64,000 bases of DNA, from assembly GCF_000012945.1 (NCBI RefSeq), contig NC_007510.1:372001-436000 (forward strand), in the 5' to 3' direction. Positions 1 through 7,972 of the stretch are shown piece by piece; position 1 is the first letter of the stretch; each line of letters opens with the position of its first letter. The notes below the pieces were generated by a model. That model saw nothing but the letters and a program-made list of their open reading frames with translations, was not told the origin of the DNA and did not search any database. A program made the position numbers and the translations under genes. Source of the stretch: Burkholderia lata (lineage in GTDB: Bacteria; Pseudomonadota; Gammaproteobacteria; Burkholderiales; Burkholderiaceae).

Positions 1-1074
1 GTCGTCGAGCACCTTCATCAGCGTATCGAGCGCCTGCTGGCGCAGCGCTGCGTGCCGGTTGCCGAGTTCCGCGGTACCTGCGACGCGCAACGTCGGGCCG
101 AAGCGCGTGATCGCCGTCTTCAGCGATTCGTCCATCAGCGCCGCGCGCGGCGCCTTTTCATTGTCGACGACGGCGAGCGTCGCCGAGTAGCCCTTCACCG
201 GATACAACGGCACGTCGATGCCGTGCGGCCGCAGCAGGCCGGCGCTGTCGACGCCGAGCGCGACGACGATCGCGTCGGCAGCGAGCCGTGCGTCGCGGTG
301 CTCGCCGCCGGCGTTCGATGCGTGCGGATTCGGTCCGCCGTCCTCGTCGCCGCTGCCGACGATCCGCACGCCGCGCACGCGGCCGGCTTCAACGTCGAGC
401 GCCTGCACTGCCGTGCGAAAGCGGAACGTCACGCCGTTGGCCTCGCACAGCGCCCGCAGTTCGCGCGTGAAGCGAGCGCAGTCGCCGGCTTCGTCGTCGG
501 GCAGGTAGATGCCGCCAACGGGGGCCTGCCGCGCCCAGCGCAAGCCCGGCTCGATCGTCGTGCAGCCGGCCGCGTCGAGTTCGCGAAACGCGATGCCCGC
601 GTCGCGCAGCACCTTCAACGCGGGCTGCACCATCTCGACGTCGAACGCGCCGCGCAGCAGTTGCAGGTAGCCGCGGCTCGCGCCGTAGTCGAATGGATGA
701 CGCTCGCGAAACGCGTGCAGGCACGCGCGGCTGTAGTACGCGATGCGCTGCATCCGCTGCTTGTTCACGCGGAACCGCTCGAATTCGCATTCGCGCAGCC
801 AGCGCGCGATCCAGCGCCACTGCGCGGCGTCGAGCGTCGGCCGGAAGATCAGCGGCGAAGCGGGCTTGAACAGGTACTTGAGGATCTTGCCGGGCATCCC
901 GGGCGCGGCCCACGGCATTACGTAGCCGGGGGCGATCACGCCCGCGTTGCCGAGGCTCGTCGCCTGCGCGACATCGGCCTCGCGCTCGATCACGGTGACG
1001 TCGCAGCCTGCTTCGCGCAGGTGCCAGGCGGTGGCGACGCCGATCACGCCGGCGCCGAGAACGATCACGTGCAT
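1..1074 (-). CDS. D-amino-acid dehydrogenase-like FAD oxidoreductase (3' end outside window)
   Basis: A DAO/DadA-type flavoprotein predicted to oxidise a D-amino acid or a cyclic secondary amine such as a hydroxyproline isomer, passing electrons to the respiratory chain. The ATG at 1074 is followed at once by the FAD-binding motif (VLGAGVIGVATAWHL) and then the acidic strand end (VIERE). The next block, TSLGNAGVIAPGY, is typical of DadA relatives. 358 codons are visible and the frame stays open to base 1, so about 50-60 residues are missing compared with the usual 410-430. It lies 25 bp downstream of an MFS transporter gene on the same strand, so the two are probably co-transcribed and the transporter may supply the substrate. 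The exact substrate cannot be read from the sequence. Confidence 0.85.
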   Translation of the reverse strand, partial: MHVIVLGAGVIGVATAWHLREAGCDVTVIEREADVAQATSLGNAGVIAPGYVMPWAAPGMPGKILKYLFKPASPLIFRPTLDAAQWRWIARWLRECEFERFRVNKQRMQRIAYYSRACLHAFRERHPFDYGASRGYLQLLRGAFDVEMVQPALKVLRDAGIAFRELDAAGCTTIEPGLRWARQAPVGGIYLPDDEAGDCARFTRELRALCEANGVTFRFRTAVQALDVEAGRVRGVRIVGSGDEDGGPNPHASNAGGEHRDARLAADAIVVALGVDSAGLLRPHGIDVPLYPVKGYSATLAVVDNEKAPRAALMDESLKTAITRFGPTLRVAGTAELGNRHAALRQQALDTLMKVLDD

Positions 1075-1099
1075 GCGGTTTCCGGAACGAAGCGGTGGC

Positions 1100-2362
1100 T
1101 CACGACGCGACGGCCGGATCGTCGACGAGCGACTTGCCGCGCGTTTCCGGCAGCACGAGCGCGGCGACGATCACGAGCAGGTAGCCGCCGCCCGCGACGA
1201 GGCCGATCGCCTTCACGAGCGACATCGACTGCGACAGCGAGCCGACGAGGATCGGGAAGAACGAGCCGAGCCCGCGCCCGAGGTTGTAGCAGAAGCCCTG
1301 GCCCGACCCGCGGATCGCGCCCGGATACAGCTCCGACAGGTACGCGCCGACGCCCGCGAAGATCCCCTGCACGACGATGCCGAGCGGGAAGCCGAGCAGC
1401 AGCATCGCGGTATCGGTGATCGGCAGCATCGTGTACGCCATGCCGAGCGAGAACGAGCCGATCGCGAACAGGATGAACGACGCGCGGCGGCCGAGCCGGT
1501 CGGACAGGATCGCGCCGACCACATAGCCGACGAACGAGCCGACGATCAACACGACGAGATAGCCGCTCGTGTTGAACACCGACAGGTGGCGGACGGTTTT
1601 CAGGTAGGTGGGCAGCCACGTCGTGATCGCGTAGTAGCCGCCGAGCATGCCGGTGCACAGCGCGCTGCCGAACAGCGTCGCGCGCAGGTGCGGCGGCGAG
1701 AAGATCTCGAGGAAGTGGCCTGACACGCGGCCTTCGTCGCGCGCGCGGCGGGTGGCCGTATAGACGTCGGGATCGCTGACGTTGCGGCGGATGTACAGGA
1801 TCCACAGCGCGGGCAGGATGCCGATCCAGAAGCACGCGCGCCAGGCGACCTGCTCGGGCAGCAGTGCGAAGAACGCCCAGTAGAGGATCGCGGCCGCGCC
1901 CCAGCCGAACGACCAGCTGCTCTGCACGGTGCCGACCGCCTTCCCGCGATGCTCGGGCGAGCGGATCGTCTCGGCCATCATGATCGTCACGACCGACCAT
2001 TCGCCGCCGAAGCCGAAGCCCTGCAGCGTACGCGTCGCGAGCAACTGCCAGAACGAGTGGGTGAAACCGGACAGGCACGTGAACAGCGCGAACGTCGCGA
2101 TGGTCCACTGCAGCACGCGCACGCGGCCGTAGCGGTCGGCGAGGATGCCGGCGACCCAGCCGCCGAGCGCCGACGAGATCAGCGAGCTCGTCGCGATCAT
2201 CCCGGCCTCGCTCTTCGTCATACCCCAGGTGGCGATCAGCGTCGGAATCAGGAACGAATAGATCATGAAGTCGAACGCATCGACCGCGTAGCCGCCGAAG
2301 CCGGCGTACAGCGTCCTGCGCTCGCGCGTCGACAGTTCGTTGAACCACTGGAATGCCTGCAT
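1100..2362 (-). CDS. MFS transporter, sugar/aromatic-acid:H+ symporter type
   Basis: A 420-residue inner-membrane transporter of the major facilitator superfamily with about 12 hydrophobic segments. The loop 2-3 motif region reads ILADRYGRVRVL and is followed by the QGFGFGGEWSV block, which is typical of the sugar-transporter / aromatic acid:H+ symporter branch. The start MQAFQWFNELST was chosen because it is preceded by a GAGGGGG Shine-Dalgarno stretch and because upstream in-frame residues look non-coding. It sits 25 bp upstream of the FAD oxidoreductase gene, which suggests a shared catabolic or scavenging function. The ligand is unknown; an organic acid or amino acid is inferred only from the neighbour. 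Confidence 0.85.
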   Translation of the reverse strand: MQAFQWFNELSTRERRTLYAGFGGYAVDAFDFMIYSFLIPTLIATWGMTKSEAGMIATSSLISSALGGWVAGILADRYGRVRVLQWTIATFALFTCLSGFTHSFWQLLATRTLQGFGFGGEWSVVTIMMAETIRSPEHRGKAVGTVQSSWSFGWGAAAILYWAFFALLPEQVAWRACFWIGILPALWILYIRRNVSDPDVYTATRRARDEGRVSGHFLEIFSPPHLRATLFGSALCTGMLGGYYAITTWLPTYLKTVRHLSVFNTSGYLVVLIVGSFVGYVVGAILSDRLGRRASFILFAIGSFSLGMAYTMLPITDTAMLLLGFPLGIVVQGIFAGVGAYLSELYPGAIRGSGQGFCYNLGRGLGSFFPILVGSLSQSMSLVKAIGLVAGGGYLLVIVAALVLPETRGKSLVDDPAVAS

Positions 2363-2590
2363 GCTTGCCGCCCCCTCTTTTGTCCCGTCTCGCGCTTGCC
2401 GTCTGGCGGCTATTTTACGGGCGGGATGCGGGGTGCCAAAAAGGTGAGTGCAGGTGCGCGGCGGCGCGATGAATGGCGAGGGCGGTGGGCGTTCGTTCGG
2501 GGAAGGCGTGACGGCCGATCGCGCGTGGGGGCGATGCAGGCCCTGGTGACGGTGACGATCCACGCGCCGGCAGGCGCGCCGGCATTTGCC

Positions 2591-3367
2591 TCAGAGCGTC
2601 AGGCCACCGTCGACGTGAATGACCTGGCCGGTGATCTGTCGCGCGGCGTCCGACAGCAGGAACACGATCAGTGCCGCGACGTCGTCGGGTTCGGCGATCC
2701 GGCCGAGCGGTGTCGCCTGTTCGGCCTGCGCCCACGCGGCGGCATTGCCGGCGCTCGGCCCGTGGTCCTTGCGCGTGAAGCCCGGCGCGACCGCGTTGAC
2801 GGTGATGCCGCGCGCGGCGAATTCGGCGGCGGCGGTGCGCACGAGCGATTCGAGCGCGGCCTTCGCCGCGGCGGTGGCCGCGAACGGCGCGTCGGCGCGG
2901 TAGCGGTGCGCGACGAACGAGCTGACCGCGACGATCCGCGGCGCAGCCGACGCTTCGAGCAGCGGCCGCGCGCGGCCCGCGAGTGCGGAGAACGCACCGG
3001 GCATCGCCGCGAAGGCGGACGCGAGCGCGTCCGCGGAAAGACCGGAAAAGGATTGCCGCGCGGCGAAGCCGGCATTGGCGACGAGCTGATCGAGCCCGCC
3101 AAAGTGCGCGACGGTTGCGTCGACGAGCGACGCGGCGACGCCCGGTTCACCGAGATCGCCGGTGAGCGTGACGCATTCCGCACCCGCCGCCGTGCAAGTG
3201 TGGGCGACTTCGGCGAGCCGGTCGCGCGCCGCTTCGTCCGCGCCGCGCGCATGCAGCGCCAACGCGATGCCGGGTGCCGCGAGCCGCCGCGCGAGCGCCG
3301 CGCCGATCCCGGAACCCGCGCCGGTGATCAGCGCGATCCGTGCGATGTGCGCGGCGCGTGCGCTCAA
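2591..3367 (-). CDS. SDR-family NAD(P)-dependent oxidoreductase
   Basis: Short-chain dehydrogenase/reductase of 258 residues, resembling 3-oxoacyl-ACP reductases (FabG-like). The N-terminal cofactor motif is TGAGSGIGAALA. The NAG motif (LVANAGFA), catalytic Ser region (VAVSSFVAH), and C-terminal TGQVIHVDGG block are all present. The canonical YxxxK is altered: the expected tyrosine region reads FAATAAAKAALE, so the lysine is kept but the tyrosine appears to be Ala or Thr. The best start is a TTG at 3367 whose TTGA overlaps the TGA of the upstream ABC gene, implying translational coupling. Substrate unknown. The apparent tyrosine loss makes the catalytic activity uncertain. Confidence 0.8.
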   Translation of the reverse strand: MSARAAHIARIALITGAGSGIGAALARRLAAPGIALALHARGADEAARDRLAEVAHTCTAAGAECVTLTGDLGEPGVAASLVDATVAHFGGLDQLVANAGFAARQSFSGLSADALASAFAAMPGAFSALAGRARPLLEASAAPRIVAVSSFVAHRYRADAPFAATAAAKAALESLVRTAAAEFAARGITVNAVAPGFTRKDHGPSAGNAAAWAQAEQATPLGRIAEPDDVAALIVFLLSDAARQITGQVIHVDGGLTL

Positions 3368-5133
3368 GCCGCGACCTTGTCGCTGTCGTTCACGCGCTCG
3401 ACGTTGATCGTGCCGACGTGGAACGCGGCCAGTGACTCGCGGTGCGCGATGCTGACGATCGCGGCCTTCGGCAGCCGTTCGGCGAACAGGTGATACAGGC
3501 GTGCTTCGTTGTCGGCGTCGAGCGCGCTGGTCGCTTCGTCGAGGAACAGGAAGTCGGGCTTGTGCAGCAGCACGCGCGCACCGGCCAGGCGCTGCTGTTC
3601 GCCCGGCGACAGCACGCGGGTCCAGTGCGCGGTCTCGTCGAGGCGGTCGACGTAATCCTCGAGGCGGCATGCACGCAGCGCGTCGCGGCAGGCATCGTCG
3701 CTGAACGTATCGGGTGTCGCCGGATAGGTGAGCGCGGCCTTCAGCGTGCCGATCGGCAGATAGCTCGTCTGCGGCACGAACATCATCCGCGCGCCGACCG
3801 GCGCATCGATCGCACCGTCGCCGAATGGCCACAGGCCCGCGAGCGCGCGCATGAACGTGCTCTTGCCGGAACCCGACTTGCCGATCACGAGCCAGCGCGA
3901 GCCGGGCTCGATCGTGACGCTGCCGATGTTCGCGAGCGCGTTGCCGTTCGGCAGCGCGAGCTTGAGCGACGACGTCGACAGCTTCGCGTCGTCGACGTAG
4001 TGCAGGTTGATGCCGCCGTGCTCGGTCGCGGGCGACAGGCTTTCCTTCAGGTGCGACGTGCCCATCACGCGCTTGAATTCGCGCAGACGGTTGACGGTGG
4101 CGCGCCATTCGACGAGGGTCGAGTAACTGTTGATGAACCACGAGAACGAATCGCTGACGGTGCCGAACGCGGACGAGATCTGCATCAGCACGCCGAACGA
4201 GAACGCGCCCGCGAAATAGCGCGGCGCGGCGACGACGAGCGGGAAGATGATCGCGATCTGCCCGTAGAAGCTCAGCACGAACGTGAGCCGCTTCGTGTAC
4301 TTCATCACGCGCCACCAGTTGTCGCGGATGCGCGCGAAGAGGTTCTGCGCGTTGCCGGTCTCGGTCTTCTCGCCGTCGTAGAACGCGATCTGCTCGGCGT
4401 TCTCGCGCACGCGGATCAGCCCGAAGCGGAAGTCGGCCTCGACGCGCTGCTGCTGGTAGTTGATCGACACGAGCGGATGGCCGACCTTCTGGATGATCAG
4501 CGAGCCGATCACCGCGTACAGCGCGGCCGCCCACACCATGTAGCCGGGGATCGCGATCGGCGTCGCGCCGAGCGAAACCGTCAGCGCGCCGGCGAGCGAC
4601 CACAGGATCGTGATGAACGACACGAGCGTGACGACCGTCGACAGCAGGTCGAGCGATAGCGCGAGCGTGGTCGTCGCGAACGACTGGAGGTCGTCGGTGA
4701 TCCGCTGGTCGGGGTTGTCGGCGAGGCGGTCACGCTCGATCCGGTAGAACGCGCGATCGCCGAGCCACTGGCCGAGAAAGCGGTCGGTGAGCCACTGGCG
4801 CCAGCGGAAGCCGAGCATCTGCCGCAGGTAGCGGCCGTACACGGCGAGGATGATGAAGGCGAACGCGAGCGCGGAGAACTGCATCAGCAGGTTCGGGAAG
4901 TCGTGGACGTCCTTCGATTGCAGCGCGTTGTAGAACTCCGCGTTCCACTTGTTCAGCCGGACGTTGATCCAGACGACGCAGAGGTTGATCGCGATGATCG
5001 TGACCAGCAGCCCCCATGCGATTTTCCATTCGGACGATACCCAGTAGGGCTTGATGAGGCTCCATGCGGATACCGGACGCTCGTCCTGCGGCGCGTCGGA
5101 GGCGGAGCGGACGGGATCGATCGATTGGGTCAT
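3364..5133 (-). CDS. ABC transporter, fused permease-ATPase of SbmA/BacA-like family
   Basis: A 589-residue half-transporter with an N-terminal membrane domain of the ABC_membrane_2 / SbmA-BacA type and a C-terminal ATPase. The membrane domain shows the family pattern around RWRQWLTDRFLGQWL and ADNPDQRITDD. Walker A (GKSGSGKST) is near residue 420, the signature is the variant LSPGEQQRLAGAR near 505, and Walker B is FLFLDEATSALD. This family imports peptides, long-chain fatty-acid derivatives or cobalamin in other bacteria; the substrate here is not evident. The start MTQSIDPV was preferred over an upstream ATG because that extension is arginine-rich and non-coding in style. The stop overlaps the SDR start. 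Confidence 0.88.
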   Translation of the reverse strand: MTQSIDPVRSASDAPQDERPVSAWSLIKPYWVSSEWKIAWGLLVTIIAINLCVVWINVRLNKWNAEFYNALQSKDVHDFPNLLMQFSALAFAFIILAVYGRYLRQMLGFRWRQWLTDRFLGQWLGDRAFYRIERDRLADNPDQRITDDLQSFATTTLALSLDLLSTVVTLVSFITILWSLAGALTVSLGATPIAIPGYMVWAAALYAVIGSLIIQKVGHPLVSINYQQQRVEADFRFGLIRVRENAEQIAFYDGEKTETGNAQNLFARIRDNWWRVMKYTKRLTFVLSFYGQIAIIFPLVVAAPRYFAGAFSFGVLMQISSAFGTVSDSFSWFINSYSTLVEWRATVNRLREFKRVMGTSHLKESLSPATEHGGINLHYVDDAKLSTSSLKLALPNGNALANIGSVTIEPGSRWLVIGKSGSGKSTFMRALAGLWPFGDGAIDAPVGARMMFVPQTSYLPIGTLKAALTYPATPDTFSDDACRDALRACRLEDYVDRLDETAHWTRVLSPGEQQRLAGARVLLHKPDFLFLDEATSALDADNEARLYHLFAERLPKAAIVSIAHRESLAAFHVGTINVERVNDSDKVAA

Positions 5134-5407
5134 GTGCTTCCTGATGAGTAGCCGGCGTGCGGGCCGGGCGAAGCCGGGCGCGCGCCGCGATACGGCATGC
5201 CGGGACGCGGCGCCGACTGACGGCGGGCGTCCGGATGGTCGCCCGCGCGTCTTAAACGGCACTTAAGGCCGGCGGTGACGCGGCAACCGGCCGCTCGCGC
5301 GGCCGGCCTGCGGGCATTGTGCCAGAGCGGCGCGGCACGACGGCGAATTTGCCGCAAGGGGGACAGTTTGCGGCGCTTTCCGCTTTTATGGTCTAATGGC
5401 CGACGAC

Positions 5408-5514
5408 GAAACAGGGGTGCTTCGTGGCGCGGCCGGCGGATGTTCCGGGCAGCGCGATGAGGCTGAGAAAAACCCTTTGCACCCGATCCGGGTAATACCG
5501 GCGAGGGAAGTTTC
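5408..5514 (+). promoter_or_regulatory. TPP riboswitch (THI element)
   Basis: The leader contains the universally conserved THI-box elements in order: CTGAGA (5463-5468), ACCC, GCACCCGATCCGGGTAATACC (within 5479-5499) and GCGAGGGAA (5501-5509). The closing P1 helix can form between GAAAC (5408-5412) and GTTTC (5510-5514). Thiamine pyrophosphate binding to this aptamer lowers expression of thiamine genes. It lies 238 bp upstream of thiO. No clear intrinsic terminator follows the aptamer, so control is more likely at translation (see the hairpin at 5597-5632). Confidence 0.96.
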
Positions 5515-5596
5515 TGAACCCGCCGGGCCGCGCTGGCTGCCATCCCACATGGTCAGCGCCCTTGTTCCGCCCGGCCGGCCTTTGCTGCCGGTTTCG

Positions 5597-5632
5597 TCCT
5601 TTTGGGTACGCGCATTGCGCGTTACGGAAGGA
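5597..5632 (+). promoter_or_regulatory. Anti-Shine-Dalgarno hairpin, candidate expression platform
   Basis: TCCTT (5597-5601) can pair with the Shine-Dalgarno AAGGA (5628-5632) just before ATGATG at 5633. The inner stem is ACGCGC (5608-5613) with GCGCGT (5617-5622) and a three-base loop. This would hide the ribosome site of the leader ORF. It is a plausible switching element below the TPP aptamer, but no mutually exclusive pairing with the aptamer was proven by eye. Confidence 0.45.
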
Positions 5633-5755
5633 ATGATGACCGCACAATCTTCAGTCTTTTGCATGGTTCCTGGCCCGATGTCGCGTGCATTCGCATGCGG
5701 CGGCGCGTACACGTCGACGCTCGTCGTGCGTGCTTGCGCGAAGGGGGCACGATGA
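5633..5755 (+). CDS. Leader ORF of thi operon (putative 40-residue peptide)
   Basis: An ATG-ATG pair preceded by GGAAGGA opens a 40-codon frame that ends in a TGA overlapping the thiO ATG (ATGA at 5752-5755). The peptide (MMTAQSSVFCMVPGP at its start) matches no family that I recognise. Its value may be in being translated: a ribosome finishing here would be placed on the thiO start, coupling thiO translation to an SD site that the riboswitch can mask. It could also be a chance ORF, since thiO has its own purine-rich AAGGGGG upstream. Confidence 0.35.
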   Translation: MMTAQSSVFCMVPGPMSRAFACGGAYTSTLVVRACAKGAR

Positions 5756-6888
5756 ACGCCCGGGATTCCCGACCTGATTTCGCCGTGCTCGGCGGCGGCC
5801 TCGTCGGCCGCCTCATCGCCTGGCGGCTCGCGGGCGACGGGCATCGCGTCGCGCTTTACGAGCGCGGCGGCCCGGACGGCGAGCAGTCGGCCGCGTGGAT
5901 CGCGGCCGCGATGCTCGCGCCGCTCGCGGAAGCGGCGAGCGCGGAGCTGCTGATCACCGAGCTGGGTGCCGCGTCGCTCGCGCGCTGGCCGCAATGGCTC
6001 GCGGAACTGCCCGAACCCGTCTTCTTCCAGCATCACGGCACGCTCGTCGTCTGGCACCACGCGGACCGCGCGGAGGCGCCGCTGTTCGAGCGGCGCGTGC
6101 GCGCGAACGCGCCGGCCGACCTGTTCGACCGCGGTTTCGTGACGCTTGCCGGCGCGCAGGTCGACGCGGCCGAGCCGGTGCTCGCGGGCCGCTTCGCGCG
6201 CGGCCTGCTGCTGCCGAACGAAGGCCAGCTCGACAATCGCCAGGCGCTGCGCGCGCTCGCGGCGGGCCTCGTCGAGCGCGGCGTCGACCTGCACTGGCAC
6301 GTCACGATCGACGAGGCGAACCTGCCCGCCGCGCATTTCACGATCGATTGCCGCGGGCTCGGCGCGAAACCCGCGCTGCCCGCGTTGCGCGGCATCCGCG
6401 GCGAAGTCGCGCGCGTGCACGCGCCCGGCATCGGGCTTACCCGGCCCGTGCGGCTGCTGCATCCGCGCTACCCGCTGTACATCGCGCCGAAGCAGGACGA
6501 TCTCTATGTGATCGGCGCGACCGAGGTGGAGGGCGAGGACATGTCGCCCGTCAGCGTGCGCTCCGCGCTCGAGCTGCTGAGTGCGGCGTTCTCCGTGCAT
6601 CCGGCGTTCGGCGAGGCGCGCATCCTCGAACTCAATGCGCAGTGCCGGCCGACGCTGCCCGATCATCGCCCGGCGGTAATCTGGGACGGCGCGTCGACGC
6701 TCGCCGTCAACGGCCTGTACCGGCACGGCTTCATGATCGCGCCGGAAGTCGCGCACGCGGCGGTCGCGGTCGCCGAAGCCGCACTCGGCGGCGCGTTCGG
6801 CGATGCCGACGCGTTCGCCGCGTGGCGCGACGCCGAGCGCTGGCCGACGCTCCTTCATCACCGCAACGACGCGCGCCAGCCGGCCTGA
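5752..6888 (+). CDS. thiO: Glycine oxidase ThiO
   Basis: FAD-dependent oxidase that converts glycine to iminoacetic acid (dehydroglycine), the glycine-derived donor for thiazole synthesis by ThiG. The 378-residue product begins with the dinucleotide-binding motif VLGGGLVGRLIAWRL at about residue 12, followed by the acidic strand end LYERGG. The C-terminal part shows the GLYRHGFMIAPEVA block typical of the DAO family. The start was chosen for its good SD (GAAGGGGG) and for the ATGA overlap with the leader ORF. It is the first enzyme gene of thiO-thiS-thiG-thiE, all tightly spaced and downstream of the TPP riboswitch. Confidence 0.93.
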   Translation: MNARDSRPDFAVLGGGLVGRLIAWRLAGDGHRVALYERGGPDGEQSAAWIAAAMLAPLAEAASAELLITELGAASLARWPQWLAELPEPVFFQHHGTLVVWHHADRAEAPLFERRVRANAPADLFDRGFVTLAGAQVDAAEPVLAGRFARGLLLPNEGQLDNRQALRALAAGLVERGVDLHWHVTIDEANLPAAHFTIDCRGLGAKPALPALRGIRGEVARVHAPGIGLTRPVRLLHPRYPLYIAPKQDDLYVIGATEVEGEDMSPVSVRSALELLSAAFSVHPAFGEARILELNAQCRPTLPDHRPAVIWDGASTLAVNGLYRHGFMIAPEVAHAAVAVAEAALGGAFGDADAFAAWRDAERWPTLLHHRNDARQPA

Positions 6889-6920
6889 CGCGTGCTGCCG
6901 ACCGAATTCGACGAAGCCTC

Positions 6921-7118
6921 ATGGATATCCAGATCAACCAACAGAACCTGACGTTGCCCGACGGCGCAACGGTGGCCGACGCGCTCGCCGCGTACGGCGC
7001 GCGTCCGCCGTACGCGGTCGCGCTGAACGGCAACTTCGTCGCGCGCACGCAGCACGCGGCGCGCGCACTCGCGGCGGGCGACAAGCTCGACGTCGTGCAC
7101 CCGGTCGCGGGCGGCTGA
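6921..7118 (+). CDS. thiS: Sulfur carrier protein ThiS
   Basis: A 65-residue ubiquitin-like protein ending in Gly-Gly (HPVAGG). The C-terminal glycine is adenylated and then converted to a thiocarboxylate that donates sulfur to the thiazole ring formed by ThiG. The length and the central ALNGNFVAR segment fit the family. It sits 32 bp after thiO and 38 bp before thiG, so it is part of the thiamine operon. Confidence 0.93.
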   Translation: MDIQINQQNLTLPDGATVADALAAYGARPPYAVALNGNFVARTQHAARALAAGDKLDVVHPVAGG

Positions 7119-7156
7119 GCGCCGCCGGTTCGTCCCCGCTCTTTCAGGAAAACGAC

Positions 7157-7972
7157 ATGACGTCCCTCACCTCCGCCGACGCGTTGACGCTGTACGGCGA
7201 AACCTTCGCAAGCCGCGTGCTGATCGGCACGTCGCGCTATCCGTCGCTGCAGTCGCTGTCCGATTCGATCGCCGCGTCGCGGCCGGGGATGGTGACGGTC
7301 GCGCTGCGCCGCCAGATGACGGGCGGCACGGCCGAAGCCGGCTTCTTCGACCTGCTCAAGCGCCACGCGGTGCCGCTGCTGCCGAACACGGCCGGCTGCC
7401 AGACCGTCGCCGAAGCGGTGACGACCGCGCACATGGCGCGCGAAGTCTTCGGCACCGACTGGATCAAGCTCGAACTGATCGGCGACGACTACACGCTGCA
7501 GCCCGACCCGGTCGGCCTGATCGAAGCGGCCGCGCAACTGGTCAAGGACGGTTTCAAGGTGCTGCCGTACTGCACCGAGGATCTGGTGATCGGCCGGCGC
7601 CTGCTCGACGTCGGCTGCGAGGCGCTGATGCCGTGGGGCGCGCCGATCGGCACGGGCAAGGGCGTCGTGAACCCGTATGGCCTGCGCGTGCTGCGCGAAC
7701 GGCTGCCCGACGTGCCGCTGATTGTCGACGCCGGGCTCGGCGTGCCGTCGCACGCGTGCCAGGTGATGGAGTGGGGCTTCGATGGTGTGTTGCTGAACAC
7801 CGCCGTGTCGCAGGCCACGCACCCCGAGATCATGGCGCGCGCGTTCGCGCAGGGCGTCGAGGCCGGCCGTGCTGCCTATCTCGCCGGGCCGATGGATGCA
7901 CGCGAGACCGCGCATGCGAGCACGCCGGTCGTCGGCATGCCGTTCTGGCACCAGGACGGGGGCGGCGCATGA
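7157..7972 (+). CDS. thiG: Thiazole synthase ThiG
   Basis: TIM-barrel enzyme that condenses 1-deoxy-D-xylulose 5-phosphate, dehydroglycine and ThiS thiocarboxylate into the thiazole phosphate. The 271-residue product contains the Schiff-base lysine in the block WIKLELIGDD (Lys104) and the phosphate-binding region PWGAPIGTGKG followed by VDAGLGVPSHA. RBS is CAGGAA, 8 bases before the ATG. Its TGA overlaps the thiE start (ATGA), indicating translational coupling within the TPP-regulated operon. Confidence 0.96.
   Translation: MTSLTSADALTLYGETFASRVLIGTSRYPSLQSLSDSIAASRPGMVTVALRRQMTGGTAEAGFFDLLKRHAVPLLPNTAGCQTVAEAVTTAHMAREVFGTDWIKLELIGDDYTLQPDPVGLIEAAAQLVKDGFKVLPYCTEDLVIGRRLLDVGCEALMPWGAPIGTGKGVVNPYGLRVLRERLPDVPLIVDAGLGVPSHACQVMEWGFDGVLLNTAVSQATHPEIMARAFAQGVEAGRAAYLAGPMDARETAHASTPVVGMPFWHQDGGGA

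Noticed and set aside
1065..3493. Several 400-500 codon frames overlapping the MFS and SDR genes
   Set aside because: They are other-frame readings of real genes with Arg-rich composition.
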